64,000 nt of DNA from Cristatella mucedo (GCA_009760855.2 WPIO01000015.1:5768501-5832500), one strand, 5' to 3'. Shown: positions 36,929 through 48,109, counted from the stretch's first letter. Notes: a model not told the origin generated them from the sequence alone. Translations and numbers: made by a program.

Positions 36929-36975
36929 TGCAGAAGCCAGTGGATGATCATATTGGGTAGTTCGATTCACATGAC
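36929..36975 (-). CDS. Magi: MAGI exon: second half of WW domain
   Basis: 47 nt, phase 2 in, phase 1 out. Reads DHVNRTTQYDHPLASA, completing the WW fold: His in the YxDH turn, NRTTQY strand three, and the closing Pro. As in vertebrate WW2 (HINRKTQYENP) the second signature position is Tyr rather than Trp. Acceptor ATATTTTAG and donor TGCAG|GTAAAA. The flanking introns are 1.5 and 2.6 kb. Confidence 0.93.
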
Positions 36976-37379
36976 TAAAATATACAGATTTGATGAAATC
37001 ATATCTATGTCTAGACAGCCGGTAATATGAGTACAGCAGCAGGTGGGTCAGAGCAGCAGCAACGAGATGACTCTTGTCTCCTAGTAACACTTATGCAAGT
37101 GCTGAGCCAGATCAACATCACAACACCGGCATGCTTCGACTGCTTTCGACAGCTAGCATTCATTGACAGCAAACACCGCGATGACATGCTTTACACTATG
37201 TAACCAGGCCCGTCTCCAGATATACCGACGACAGGAACTTGGAAACAAAGTTGCAAAGACTCCACCAAAATGATCACATTGAGAAGTATTCATGTTACTG
37301 CTAGCATCATTTTCACCAGCCTACCTATCCGAAGCAGTTCCTAATAAGGCTTTGCATCACACCACCTGCTCTTCTGACT

Positions 37380-37720
37380 CGTGTAGTGTAGCTATGCCTC
37401 TAGCCAACCTCAAGAGCCTGCGCCGACAGTTCGTCTGCTCCCAAAGCCAGCCTTGAACTGACTCAGGACTTATGGTCACTACATTCCCTGACTTAGCGAC
37501 ATTGAAAAGAAAACCAAAATGCACCTGCTTCTCAAAGCATTTGCTTGGTCCATGTGAATTGCCCCTGTGCTTATGTGCACTGATGTTGTCCTTTGTATCA
37601 CAAATCAATTGACATGCTGCTTTGCAGCATATCAATAAAGTGCCTTGAGAGAGATTTACTTAACTCGGGGCAGTATACAATTGTCTAATTATTAGCAGCA
37701 GTTGCAGTATTAATTATTAT
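37380..37720 (+). mobile_element. CR1-like LINE 3' end, degenerate
   Basis: TTFPDLATLKRKPKCTC matches the L1 C-terminus (TSPDLTTFKKKLKMHLF), followed by AATAAAGTGCCTTGAGAG and a short (TTA)n. Confidence 0.6.
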
Positions 37721-37936
37721 TATTAAAAACTATTTCGACAAGCCCGAGGCTGCTGCAAAAGTAAGACCTGGCGCAGCCAACAGAAAATAAAGTGCTCTGG
37801 AGCTGCTTGAAACGTATTGACCAGACATATAGCAGCCACAAAAAGGCACCCAGGTCGCAAGCTCTCCACTCATGCCACGAGCCAGTCCCATGCAGTGCTA
37901 AAAAAGAAATCGCATTAATAATAATATTGGCCGATA

Positions 37937-38085
37937 GAACCGCCTCGTTTTGTATAGCAGCAGAGGGGCCTTAATGGCTATCACCGCCACTTGCAGTTGG
38001 CAATAAAGGATCGCCCAATGCAGGAATCGAACCCACGACCTCGGTCGCAAAGAGCCAGCACATTACCTGGGCTATCACGGCCAAA
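37937..38085 (-). mobile_element. SINE A copy
   Basis: Tail AACCGCCTCGTTTTGTATAG, body GGCAATAAAGGATCGCCC, reverse B-box GGAATCGAACCCACGACC. Confidence 0.82.
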
Positions 38086-38501
38086 GAAATGAAAAAGAGA
38101 GCACGGATGAGAAAAATGTCAAGACGTCGATGAAGTCATTCCAACAGTATCACTTTGGTACTCTAATCGTGATCAATCCCACAGCTAAAGCCTCTGGGCC
38201 AACGTGCCCTATACGAACGATATCTCCGGGCAGAGAAGGCATTCGTTAGTGCCGAAAGAATGTATGTGTGGTCAGTTCGGTCACTTCAACGGCACGGCAG
38301 CGCATATGCAAGTGAAAGAACAGAAAAGGAATGCCAACCAGACGCAGCGCCAACGAACGAAGTTCGCCGATTCGTAAAAGCAAGGAGAGCACCGGTGTCT
38401 TGTCAGCTTTATACGAGCAAGCCTATCGTTGGCCATAGCAGCCTGCTCAGTTTCGCACGGTAACCCAACCACACATGCACTCATTGCACCTCGATACTTA
38501 C

Positions 38502-38559
38502 TCTATATAGTACGTGCCATACTTTGGGTCCACGACTCGCTCCCATCCGACCGGAAGTT
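38502..38559 (-). CDS. Magi: MAGI exon: first half of WW domain
   Basis: 58 nt, phase 1 in, phase 2 out. It encodes ELPVGWERVVDPKYGTYYID, containing the LPxGWE start, the first signature Trp and the YY ligand-binding pair. It matches vertebrate MAGI WW2 ([20 protein letters not shown]) better than WW1. Acceptor GTTGTAG and donor TAGA|GTAAGT are both strong. The domain is interrupted inside the final Asp codon and continues at 36975. The exon is too short for an ordinary open-frame search. Confidence 0.93.
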
Positions 38560-38609
38560 CTACAACAGCCACCAGCTAAGAAATTTTCATCTGCCACAAG
38601 GCAGCAAAC

Positions 38610-38651
<42 letters not shown>
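38610..38651. repeat. (ATG)n microsatellite
   Basis: About 14 units; gives a poly-Met or poly-Ile artefact frame. Lies 50 bases upstream in sense of the first WW exon. Confidence 0.95.
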
Positions 38652-38659
38652 ACTAGTAA

Positions 38660-38712
38660 GACATGTATACAGGGCCCCAAGAGAACTAAGCCTCTTTTTA
38701 GGCACTTTACCC
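38660..38712 (-). mobile_element. SINE B / L1 tail fragment
   Basis: GGGCCCCAAGAGAACTAAGC then TTTTTAGGCACTTTACCC: the shared tail stem-loop only. Confidence 0.6.
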
Positions 38713-39001
38713 ATGCAGTGAGGAAAGCAACTGAGAATGCAGATAACCATCATCAAGATACTAGCAATTGCACAACAGTCGGCAGGTCAACTGTCAACTG
38801 TCAACAGTCAACTGCTACTTCGAAAGTTATCTCTTTCGACAAACCTTTGGTTTTTTTTAGGTTACCCCACCAGAGACAAAAGTGTACGTGCAACTGCCGT
38901 CGGGTTATAACGATAGTTATATGATGATTGCCTTCAGCACGAATACTCATAGCAGTCACTTACAACAGTCTACAAAACTGTCTATTATATTCATAAAAAC
39001 A

Positions 39002-41095
39002 ATAATGATACATTTGTTAAAGCGCCCTCAGAGAACTCAATCTCTTCCGAGGCAATTTACATTTGCTGCAAAGGAAGCACGATCGAGTGGTTAGTGGTAG
39101 CATGCTCGATAAACAACAAGAATAACATGGTTAGGGGAGGCATGCACAGCATCAGCATGCAAGTATGGTTAGTGGCAGCATGCACAGTGTCAGCACACAT
39201 GAGCACACAAAAGACAAATCACGTGGACCGACTAAATACTGTGATAAATATGTGCACTTTTTGCTTCTTTTTAAATGTGGTCAAGTCAGTGGATCTCGTG
39301 AAAACAGTCGATGTGAGTTCCAGGCTTTCGGAGTATACGAACTAAAGGTACGGTCTCCAAGGGATTTGAAGTTCGTACTAGGTATAGGCAAATGATTCGA
39401 TTCCGAAAAGTGGGTGGTACGATACTTAGCCTGCTGGGAGAGTAGATCTGATAGGTAGGCTGGAGAGCCAAAGAATGAAGGCATCTAAAAGTGAGTGACA
39501 AACCCTTGAAGTCGATCCGTTGCTTGACTGGGAGCCAGTGCAGGTCGGCGAGAAATAGTGTGATATGGTAACTGTGATGCTCACGACAGACCGGTCAAGC
39601 TGCCAAGTATTGTACCAGCTGAAAGCACCTGATTGTACAGGCCAGTAGACCAGAAAGCAGTGAGTTACAGAAGTCAAGACGGGATGTCACAAATACATGG
39701 ACTTATTTAAATATGGTATCCCTGACTAAGCGAGCCTTAACTTTAGCAATGTTATGTAACTGAAAGTAGGCAAACTTGACTGTGACGCTGATGTGGTCGT
39801 CTAATGAAAGGTCACTTTGGAACATGACACCTAGATTACGTGCAGATTCAACAACAGATATGCTGGCAGAGCCTATTGTGAGTGCTAACCTTTCCGATTT
39901 CTGAATCACACTTGGTTTGCCCATAACTAGGAGGTAGGTTTATCATTGCTTAATTTCAGAAAGTTTGCTGTCATCCACGTGCAGATGTCATCAATACATG
40001 TAGCAAGAAAGTTGAGAGAATTCAATATGCTAGAGGGCTGGAAAGGATTAAAGCAAACGTACAACTCAGTGTCATCTGCATAGAAGTGAAAGTCGAGATT
40101 GTGCCTGGCAATCACATCGGCAAGAGGGATAGTATAAACCGTGAAAAGAACAGGATCAGACACAGGCCCCAGAGTTACCAATACTTCAGTGGTTCCTTGG
40201 ATTATCTTTGCTTGATCCCATATTAATAATAATAATAATACATTTGATATAGTGCCCTCAGAGAACTCAATCTCCTTCCAGGCACTTTATATTTGCTGCA
40301 AAGGAAGCACGATCGAATGGTTAATGGTAGACACTACATCAATAATCTGGAGTTTCCCGCTGAGGTGGGACCTGAACCATTGCAGCCCAGTAGTTGTGCT
40401 GCTCAGGCGAGATGAGAGGCACACGAGAAGGACTTGGTGACCAATTGCATCAAAAGCTGCCGAAAGATCAAGCAAAACAAGCAGAGACTTTACCTAAGTC
40501 TGCATTCCTAAGTAGGTCGTTATACACCAGGAGCAATGCCGGCTCTGTGGAGTGATTAGCTCTCAAACCAGACTGGAACTTATTAGCAAGGTTTGAAGTT
40601 TCAATATATGAGTTCAGCTAGTCTGTCACACCCATTCCAGTATTTTATATAGGAACGGTAGAATGGAGACTGGGCAGAAGTTGCTCAAGTTCACATGGTT
40701 GACAAAGAAGCGATCAGCTGTATCGTCACAAGGATCACTAAGTAAGGAGCTAACCTGGGCGTGGCTTAGACGATTGATCGAAGGCATCAGCATTTTTGGA
40801 TTGTGCATCGGTGATTCAGCAATGTTTTTTTATAGAAGCTAGACTTGGCCTTTGCTTGGATCGATTGGTACGATCTACAGAAGTCCTCCGATGCCTGTCG
40901 ATAGACAGTCAGTTCTGATCTTTTGCATGCTTATTCAAGCTTGAGCTTAGTAGACCTACCTAGTTTAATGTCTGCGGTAAACCATAGGCCGTCTGGGCAA
41001 GGGTGCACAGTGCGCTTAGTCAGAGGTGCAAACTCAAAAGAGAGTATGTCAGCTAGTGTTGTGCTGTAGCAATCTACCAATGATGACAGGTCGGA
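39002..41095 (-). mobile_element. L1 LINE copy with nested L1 tail
   Basis: Sense order: the EN-RT linker (LTKRTVHPCPDGLWFTADIK near 41.0 kb), palm (LDLSAAFDAIGHQVLLVCLS near 40.4 kb), FHFYADDTELYVCF near 40.1 kb (YADD retained), KPSVIQKSERLALTIGS, and YTPKAWNSH at the C-terminus. Stops and frameshifts are present. At 40222-40330 a separate (AAT)n plus 110-base L1 tail interrupts the RT. Confidence 0.88.
40222..40330 (-). mobile_element. L1 3' tail nested in another L1
   Basis: (AAT)n, CATTTGATATAGTGCCCTCA, GGCACTTTATATTTGCTGC and AAGCACGATCGAATGGTTAA: the last 110 bases of L1, inserted in the RT palm region of the surrounding copy. Confidence 0.8.
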
Positions 41096-41639
41096 AGGTG
41101 GAGGAGCAAAAAGATGGAGGAGCAGCATATCCGGGGTGCAAACCAAACTGAACAAACCCTGCCAGCACCTCTGCAGGCAATGGCAGCTACCCGAAGGTCA
41201 CGTGGTTCTGCAACCTCGACCAGCCAGCTGAGCAAGCAAGCAAGAAAGCAAGGCCGGAACAGACAGACCGGCATCCAAGGGGAAGACATGCCACCCTACG
41301 ACGACCGGCAACAGCTGCAGTGAACTTTTCGTGTGAACTCGGTCGATGTCGAATACGCCCGTTGGTAATACGAATAAGCCGCAGTAGGGAGCTGAAGGCA
41401 GATACTCGTGAGCTCCAAACTCAGACCTACGCATCGCTGTTCCACGTGATCTTTGCAACACCATGTGTAGGCACACTCAGCCTCGGCTTTTAGAAAGATG
41501 AACCCGATAGCCAAGTGGCTACCCAGGCCAACAGCAGGCCCTCGGTAGCCAGCTGCTAATCCTGGCACCTGGGCCTGAATGAATGCAGATGGGCAGGCCC
41601 AAGGGATGGCCCAAGTTCCCAACCCACGCACAAGCGCAC

Positions 41640-41646
41640 GCACGCA

Positions 41647-41730
<84 letters not shown>

Positions 41731-41735
41731 AACAC
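41640..41735. repeat. (CA)n microsatellite
   Basis: About 90 bases of CA with a few AA interruptions. Confidence 0.95.
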
Positions 41736-41900
41736 ATTTCGTGGCGATTTCTCGGTCTGCAAATATGTCCATCGAGATGATGTTGAGGGCTCCAGCCCAC
41801 GGGCACGTGCAGGATTTTGGCTTCGCTATGTGAGTAAAACATCGACCCTGAAGGAAAGATAAAGCACAAGGTCAAGACCATCACTCCAAAATCTACTCAC

Positions 41901-41972
41901 TCGGAAATGGCTGCTGACTCATTGAAACTCTTTGCTTCAATTCTTTATGCTGTTGCAACACGTTCGCCTTAA
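41901..41972 (-). CDS. Possible cassette exon between linker and WW
   Basis: 72 nt open in the required frame, phases 1 and 1, so it could be spliced in or skipped without changing frame. Acceptor GCTAGCAG lies behind a moderate pyrimidine tract, and the donor CCGA|GTGAGT is strong. The predicted peptide includes VKANVLQQHKELKQR, a charged, coiled-coil-like helix, ending SMSQQPFP before the WW domain. I know of no equivalent in other MAGI proteins, and it could be a chance open stretch in an intron. Confidence 0.3.
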
Positions 41973-42202
41973 CTGCTAGCTAGCTCGTAAAGCGCTTCGG
42001 AAAAGCAGGGAGCTGGCACGTGTCTGCAGCGACCACGAACATGACCTCGGCCCTTCAAACGCTGGCCGCCCAGTAGCCTTTTTCGAGGCCCCAAAAAGAG
42101 GGCAGCGCCCAAAAGAGGGCAGCGCCCACTTTTTGAGAGTGCCCGCCCGGGGAGCAAGTGCTCGCAGCTAGAGAGCAAGAGCGCGATGGCGGGCACCGGC
42201 GA

Positions 42203-42205
<3 letters not shown>

Positions 42206-42291
<86 letters not shown>
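42206..42291. repeat. (GA)n microsatellite
   Basis: About 85 bases of pure GA. About 70 bases before it is a short duplication, AAAGAGGGCAGCGCCCA, twice at 42095-42128. Confidence 0.95.
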
Positions 42292-42292
<1 letters not shown>

Positions 42293-42536
42293 CGGACCCT
42301 GCCAAGCCAGCTGTGGCTGCTGCTGCACTAGAGAAAACTGAGCTTGGGGTGCGGCAGCCCCACTTCACTCTGTCTCTCTGCCATGCCTCGAGAAAATCAC
42401 CCAGCTGGCCGGAAAGCCTAAGAACCTGCACAGAGACCGAGGACGCTTTTGACGAGCCCGCACGCATGCATCGGGCATTTAAGCATCCAGCAGGCATTAG
42501 CCGAATGCGGATGTAAGGAGTGACCTGTTTCTCAGA

Positions 42537-42581
42537 CTTCTTGGACGACCCGACCCCTGCCGGGGAAGGTCGTCCAAGAAG
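42537..42581. repeat. Perfect hairpin, 14-bp stem with GC-rich loop
   Basis: CTTCTTGGACGACC (42537-42550) pairs exactly with GGTCGTCCAAGAAG (42568-42581); the 17-base loop can itself pair CCCC with GGGG. Confidence 0.85.
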
Positions 42582-42920
42582 CCAAGAATAAGTAGGGGCT
42601 GTGGGCCGGTCGAGCTGGTTATTCTTGAAGGTTAGTCCACACAAGCCTCACGGTGTCAGCTGGTAGGGCGTCGACCCCAGTCGTGAGTTGCTGAAGGAGC
42701 ATTGCTCAAAGGTGCCAGCTCTTGCTTGCTAGGCAGCTTGCTAAACAGCAAGCCGCCCACTCATTCCCCGGCACACGGCGTTGGTCGATGGATGCAGGCT
42801 GGATGCTGGCGGCCAAGCTTGGGAGGCCATGCAAGCATGCTGTGGCATCAGCACGGGGCTACGCCAGGCGCAGGTCGGGATGGTGAGAGGCGGGTAGGAG
42901 GAGACAACCGAACCAATCGA

Positions 42921-43117
42921 CCTGCCTGGGTCTGAATCGCCGGGCTCGGCTTCCATACTGGCACGCCGAGGCGATGCTTCTCCTGCAGAGTCCCCGTCGT
43001 CTTTTTCGTCCTCGCAGAGACGTTCGCCGTCGTGCGGCCACGACGGCATCGACTCGGGTCTTGCTCCACTGCTGCTGCTGCTGCTGCCGCTGCTGCTGCT
43101 GCTGCTACTCCAGGGGG
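42921..43117 (-). CDS. Coding-like Ser/acidic stretch, unassigned
   Basis: A pyrimidine-rich acceptor (GGATGTCCTTAG) opens a frame PPWSSSSSSSGSSSSSGARP, then ESMPSWPHDGERLCEDEKDD and GDSAGEASPRRASMEAEPGD. The composition resembles the linkers of this gene, but the phases (0 in, 2 out at a weak GTCGAT donor) do not fit the MAGI chain at this point. It could be an alternative exon, a relic or chance around a CTG repeat. Confidence 0.2.
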
Positions 43118-43780
43118 GCTAAGGACATCCAGCCGAGACAGGAGACTGCTGACTACCGGCAACCCTTGAACTGGGGTAACCTGGTAAGAGTTGTGGATGG
43201 CATTGGCCGCCCAAATGAGCTGCCGAGCTAGCCAATGGGTGGCGGCTTACGTTGCTAATCATCTTAGCTGGTCCTGGAAACACCTGCTCCGTTGCTCCTC
43301 GGGGGGGGGGGAGCGGCAGGGAGGGCACAAGGTGGGCACAAGGGTCGACCCCAAGTCAGGCACAAGTATGCCACTGCTGGCCGTGGCCCTCCGGTCGCAG
43401 CAGCTCGGCAAAGGTTCCAGGTGACTCGTGCAGGCACGTGACCTTGCACCAGCAAAGCTCGGCTCCCGAATGTCTGCCGTGCAAGCCAGCCAGCCAGCCA
43501 GCCAGCCGGAAGGTAACTGGCAACCGATGGCTTCTTTATGGCAGCTCCTGTCGAGCTCTTGCTTCCGGACCGGTCTCTTGGCACTTGCACCTTAGCCTAG
43601 GCACTGCAAGCAATGCTTGACTTTGCGAGCCTATGCTGGCAACAAGAGCGGGCAGTGTGAGGAGAATCACCCCACCCACCAGGTTGGATGATTTACAAGC
43701 CCTGCCAGACGGTCAAGAAGAGGAAAGCAATTGTTTCAGAAACAAGGAAGAGGTAGAGGCTCAGGTGCAGTAGGGTAAAG
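43118..43780. other. Intron sequence, GC-rich, no recognised element
   Basis: Contains a (G)10 run at 43301 and a short (CCAG)n at 43488-43507. Open frames on both strands lack support. Confidence 0.45.
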
Positions 43781-43984
43781 CTAAAAACCAAAAGTTAGAC
43801 AGCCGGTGCCGTGAGCTGGCAAGAGGAACATGAAGATGAAACTCGAAAGTGATGCACAGATGAAATCGCAAGCTTTAATTATTAGCAGTGAGCCGACGAA
43901 AATAGCATTAATCACGCAGCAAAAACAAGTCCTTGGGTACAGATGACTACTAGAAGAGATCATTCTCACACACGTGCAGACACG

Positions 43985-43985
43985 T

Positions 43986-44030
<45 letters not shown>
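43985..44030. repeat. (CA)n microsatellite
   Basis: About 45 bases of CA. Confidence 0.95.
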
Positions 44031-44031
<1 letters not shown>

Positions 44032-44817
44032 CCCATGTGCTCTCTGCCCTCTCTTTCTCTCTCTCCACACGTCTGCCTCTCCTGTCCGTCCGTCTAGCTG
44101 TCTGTTTATCTGTCTGTCCGGTCAACTTCTCTCTTTCTCTCATCTGTCACTTAGAATGTAGCAAACCATTATTACAGCTGCCCTACTAAACTCTCTGGGC
44201 CTTCACTGTCTGTTTAAAAAAGTGTGTGAAGATGGCCTTCAGATATAAGATCAGTCATTCAGATCCGACGGCAACTCGCCCAGCTTATACCAAACAATTA
44301 ATCATTAGATGTTAGACTTCAACAAAAGGGTTTACCTAAATAGCTCCTTTTTACAAAACACGAAATTGAATGGTGAAGAGTCACTCGGCAGAAACTCAAC
44401 GACTACTAAAGTGTCGGTCAAGCCACCATCTATTGATATACAATATCTATGCTTCCAAATACACTGTTGCCTTGTGTACTACCATGCGATTCTCCCGACC
44501 TAAATTTTCGTGCTGCAGACATTCTACATTTCTGATCAAAGTGAGGTCTGCACCACCTTTAATTGAGGACAAATATATACCTCGTTAGCCACAATTCACA
44601 AACGAATGCAGCACAATTTGCTCACTATAAAATCTAAATGCAATCAAGGTTTCCGCTACCTACCTTGCAGTGCAACAATAGCAGCAATAGCCACAGCAAG
44701 CAGTCACGAAAACTACTGGCTCGTTGTCTCTGAAGGTGTTGTTTCACCTACAGACAGTTCTTGATGCTATAGATTGTAAGATCAGCTATCGAAAGGTCAA
44801 TATAAAGATGCTTAAAA

Positions 44818-44889
44818 GCCCAGCAGTGAGAGTCGAATCCACATTCCCTACAATCCGTGTGCAAATGCCTTATCGATTGGACTTCCCGG
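44818..44889 (-). tRNA. tRNA-Arg-like relic, probably a pseudogene
   Basis: On the minus strand: CCAATCGATAAGGCATTTGC resembles the D-arm of tRNA-Arg, then CACACGGATTGTAG in the anticodon-arm position, a T-arm GTGGATTCGACTCTCAC and a 3' stem TGCTGGG. The 5' acceptor strand does not pair well and base 33 is not T, so it is unlikely to be functional. Confidence 0.35.
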
Positions 44890-44964
44890 AGGACTTCCGA
44901 CTTTCTCAACGCAGGATCAGGTGACATGGTTTGAGACATCTTACAGTCAAAGTCCCAAAGTAGA

Positions 44965-45096
<132 letters not shown>

Positions 45097-45498
45097 GTCT
45101 TGTGCTTCCTGCCTGCCTACCACTTATTGTTGCAACCTGGCGCACAGCAATTCCTTATTGCTTATTATAGTTGGGCACCACAGCTAGTACCCCTAGCTCG
45201 ACGACAAGTTTTTATGGTCAACAGCCCGTAATGGGGTGGGGCAGCAAAGAAGCACTGCGCAAAGCACTATGCAAACAAGCACACCCCAGCTTCAGGATGT
45301 ACAAGCTCCGAGCATCGACAAAGCCAGCCAATAGAAAGAGGCCCGATAGAGGAGTCGTAGCACAAGTCTTGCTTCCCGGTGGCCTGATCGGGTCCACCTC
45401 TCTGTAGTACGAGCAGATGTTTCATGCCCTGACTCAGATGATGCAGAGATCTCTGCGTAACTATTGACTGACTAAAGCAGCAGCCAGCGCTCACTCAC

Positions 45499-45581
45499 CC
45501 AAGTTTTCATCGTCGTCGTCATCGCTTTCACCTCCGGGCTCTTGGTTGTCTGTCCAGTGAGCCACCTCGGCCGACCCGGCT
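45499..45581 (-). CDS. Magi: MAGI exon: acidic linker before WW
   Basis: 83 nt, phase 2 in (AG+A), phase 1 out (TTG G|GTGAGT). The acceptor is TTTCCTGCAG. It encodes AGSAEVAHWTDNQEPGG followed by ESDDDDDENL. The acidic run resembles the stretch that precedes the WW domains in vertebrate MAGI (for example EECEDDE before WW2). The reading frame is chosen by phase agreement with the 47.8-kb exon upstream and the WW exon downstream; another frame is also open but would not join them. Joined directly to the 38.5-kb exon it reads DDDDDENLELPVGWERV. Confidence 0.82.
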
Positions 45582-45664
45582 CTGCAGGAAACAAGATGTG
45601 TTGCTCTCGGTCAACGGACAGGTCAGCATATTATCCACTGACACAGATGACAGATAGGAACCAC

Positions 45665-45708
45665 AATAGAGATTTAGTTCTCTTGGGGCGCTATACAAAT
45701 GAATTATA
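45665..45708 (+). mobile_element. SINE B tail fragment
   Basis: TAGAGATTTAGTTCTCTTGG then GGCGCTATACAAATGAATTA: half of the shared tail stem-loop in plus orientation. Confidence 0.6.
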
Positions 45709-45821
45709 CATAGGCCCACATACTGCCCACTGCTACCAATAGACCAAACTATGGTGCAACAAAATGGCCTCTGGCTGACCTGCTTCTGTCTACCACATCG
45801 TGCGACTTTTCTATGCAATAC

Positions 45822-45892
45822 GAGTGTGAGTGTGAGTGTGTGAGTGGGTGCGCGCACGTGTGTGTGTGTGTGTGTGCGCGTGCGCGCGCACT
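45822..45892. repeat. (GT)n-rich microsatellite
   Basis: GAGTGT units then GT/GC alternation. Confidence 0.85.
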
Positions 45893-45964
45893 GTGCACAA
45901 GCAAGCTACACTGCTTAAGTTTGAAATGCCAACAGCAACAGCTGACACAGATGTTCCCACTGCG

Positions 45965-46080
45965 CATCTTGACCGCGCAGTGAGAAGGTCCCACTCGGCA
46001 ACCCAAGGTCATGGGTTCGACTCCTGCAGCATCTTCAAGCTGGTGACCGCCACTTGTGGCTCGTGCGTTGTTATATATGC
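45965..46080 (+). mobile_element. tRNA-derived SINE fragment
   Basis: B-box-like GGGTTCGACTCCTGC preceded by a diverged head; body with GGTGACCGCCACTTGTGG. Possibly a diverged SINE A. Confidence 0.5.
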
Positions 46081-46289
46081 CCTGCTGAATCGATTGGTCT
46101 TAATTTATTTATTTTGTCAACGACGCCTACCGGAACGATTGGATGGTCTGCTCTTGCTTCGAGTGGTGTCTCTACTCGCTGAAATCTGACGACCGGCCGA
46201 GGACAAGAGGCCACAGCAACACTGGGCCCCATCGGCTATTTCGCACCACGAGGGACAACGTCACAACTCGACAGGCATCCCTATAGTGC

Positions 46290-46373
46290 GGCCTGCCGTC
46301 ATAATAATCATCAGCATCATCCTCATCGTCATATTCTTCTTCATCATTACCATCGTCGCTATCATTGTCCTCT

Positions 46374-46405
<32 letters not shown>

Positions 46406-46410
46406 TACTG
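46290..46410. repeat. (CAT)n-rich microsatellite
   Basis: Imperfect CATCATCATC repeats over about 110 bases. Confidence 0.85.
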
Positions 46411-46414
46411 TGAA

Positions 46415-46500
46415 GATGTGACACTCTAAGAGAACAAGATCTCTTTGTCGGCAATTTACACGTGCTGCAAAGGAGGCATGCCCCTGAGGGTTAGTTATAA
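46415..46500 (-). mobile_element. L1 3' tail fragment
   Basis: GACACTCTAAGAGAACAAGA, GGCAATTTACACGTGCTGC and AAAGGAGGCATGC: diverged L1 3' end. Confidence 0.6.
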
Positions 46501-47420
46501 TACACAGTCCACAGGTTGCTGTGAGTAGAATTACTTCTCATTAGGATGCAAGCACAGCTGGCCGTGTTCAGTCGAGGGGCAGCTCTCCTTTGGACAGCAA
46601 TTGCCTTCGGCGATAGAAGAAAATGCAAATGTGTCTCAACCGTCTGCAGGATTCTAGTGGTGCCAGTAGTGCTAAAGAGTAAGAAATATATGCAATACCC
46701 GGACGCCGGGAGTTTAACCTACTGTTGAACCTCTCCAACGCGAGATGCTAGGATTATGAGTGCTACCAGTGGATTGCTTGTTTTTTTTGTTTCTTATTTA
46801 CGAGTGACACATGTTGCATGCCGAACCCACTGCAAAGCATGCTGGACACGAATCGAAGAGTAGTTCAGTGGCAAGCAACTCAGACGCGGCGACGAGAAGA
46901 CAAGGAAAACCTTTTCACGACCAGCAGAGGCTGTCTCATAACCGAAAGAAGGCTAGCTCCATGACTGGGTATCTGCCGACGAATACCCAACCGCTTGAGG
47001 CAGCTTGAAAAACTGTTAACTAAGAAAGCATTTGAAGAAAAAAGGTAAAACTTAAAGACTATCTCTCCCCGTTCCAAAAGTGGCGGAGATGCAAGGAGTG
47101 GATCTCAACAAATCTTAGCGTCCCTCCGCGTGCAGCTTGGCTTCAATGGGCTCGAACTAAATAAATAAAAATGACACCTTGAACTGGGCGTTTAGCAGTC
47201 TGCTCAACGGGTACGAGCTTCGCTAAGAAAAATGAGCGTTTTATCAAAAACGTGTTGCTAGTTGCGCTAGGGTAGTAAAACGTAATTCGACCAACAGGGC
47301 ATTGCCCGAATTCGACCTCGCACGACCTCGACGCAAAAGAGTAGAGAGCGGCCGATGCTGCGCTGGCTACGGCTCAGCCCCGGCACGCCGGGCTCAGCGC
47401 AGCAGCGCATCTTGGCTGGG
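46501..47420. other. Intron sequence, no recognised element
   Basis: Nothing recognised between the L1 tail fragment and the GK/linker exon. Confidence 0.5.
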
Positions 47421-47431
47421 CGAGCACCTAC

Positions 47432-47855
47432 CTATTGTCACTCGCCAGGCGCCCATTGGTTTTGGCGATGATAGAGGCACGTGGTGCAGGGTGCACACTG
47501 CCAAAATTTCGCCTTGCCACAGTGTCGTCACCACCATCGCTCTCGCCCTCGCTGACACGGCCAGAGCTGGTGCTGCTTCGAGTTCGCTTGGCTGCCTCTT
47601 TGGCCTTGCTTCCGGCAGCATACTGACCGACCACCGCTTGCGGCTCGGCAGAAGAGGCCGTGGGTGAGAAGTCGTCGTCGTCGTCGTACCCAGCGGTGGC
47701 CTCTAAGCTCGATCGATTACGCCGCCGCTTCTCTTCAGAAGAAAAGCGGCCGCCTTCTGGTGGAGGTTGCTGCCCCGCCGGGCCAATGCCATTTGCGCTT
47801 CTCTTCGGCGATGTGTGATTGTCGGCAGACGGCTTCGGTGTCCCATAGTAGTTGC
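47432..47855 (-). CDS. Magi: MAGI exon: end of GK region and charged linker
   Basis: 424 nt, phase 1 in, phase 2 out (AAT AG|GTAGGT). It opens with GNYYGTPKPSADN, the nearly invariant MAGI motif (EGNYYGTPKPP) that closes the GK region. The next 125 or so residues form a low-complexity, charged linker: a basic patch (EEKRRRNRSS), an acidic run (YDDDDDFSP), and Ser/Arg/Gly-rich sequence (KRTRSSTSSGRVSEGESDGG). Such a linker before the WW domain is variable in length across the family. Basic and Ser-rich patches suggest phosphorylation or nuclear-import signals, which is inference only. The frame stops right after the donor, which supports the exon end. Confidence 0.93.
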
Positions 47856-48109
47856 CTACACGGCAGTACAATTGCTCGTTTTCGACATGAAAGCATTCGC
47901 AAAAGGGAACGAGTGAAATTCCCAAATACGAAAACGTCGGAGAGCCCAAGCAGTGGTATCGCCTTTCCAGGGCACTGCCAACGATAAAATCTTGAAAACC
48001 AACTCAGAGAGGCTACTTAAAGATGTATAACTCTGTTGTCTGTGCAGCATCAGGGAAATTAAACGTGAAGCAAGTTTTCAGAGAATGTGGCTGATAGCTT
48101 ATATCTATG

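Noticed and set aside
41296-41420. WW1-like fragment GVFDIDRVHTKSS on the minus strand
   Set aside because: No LPxxW before it, no second Trp or Pro after it, wrong spacing for the conserved His; judged chance.
43500-43540. LPAGWLAGWLA on the minus strand, resembling a WW start
   Set aside because: Product of a (GGCT)n repeat; no following WW core.
44644-44753. Candidate exon with donor GCAAG|GTAGGT
   Set aside because: Open only in phase 0, or with a frame change, whereas the gene needs phase 1 in and out at this place.
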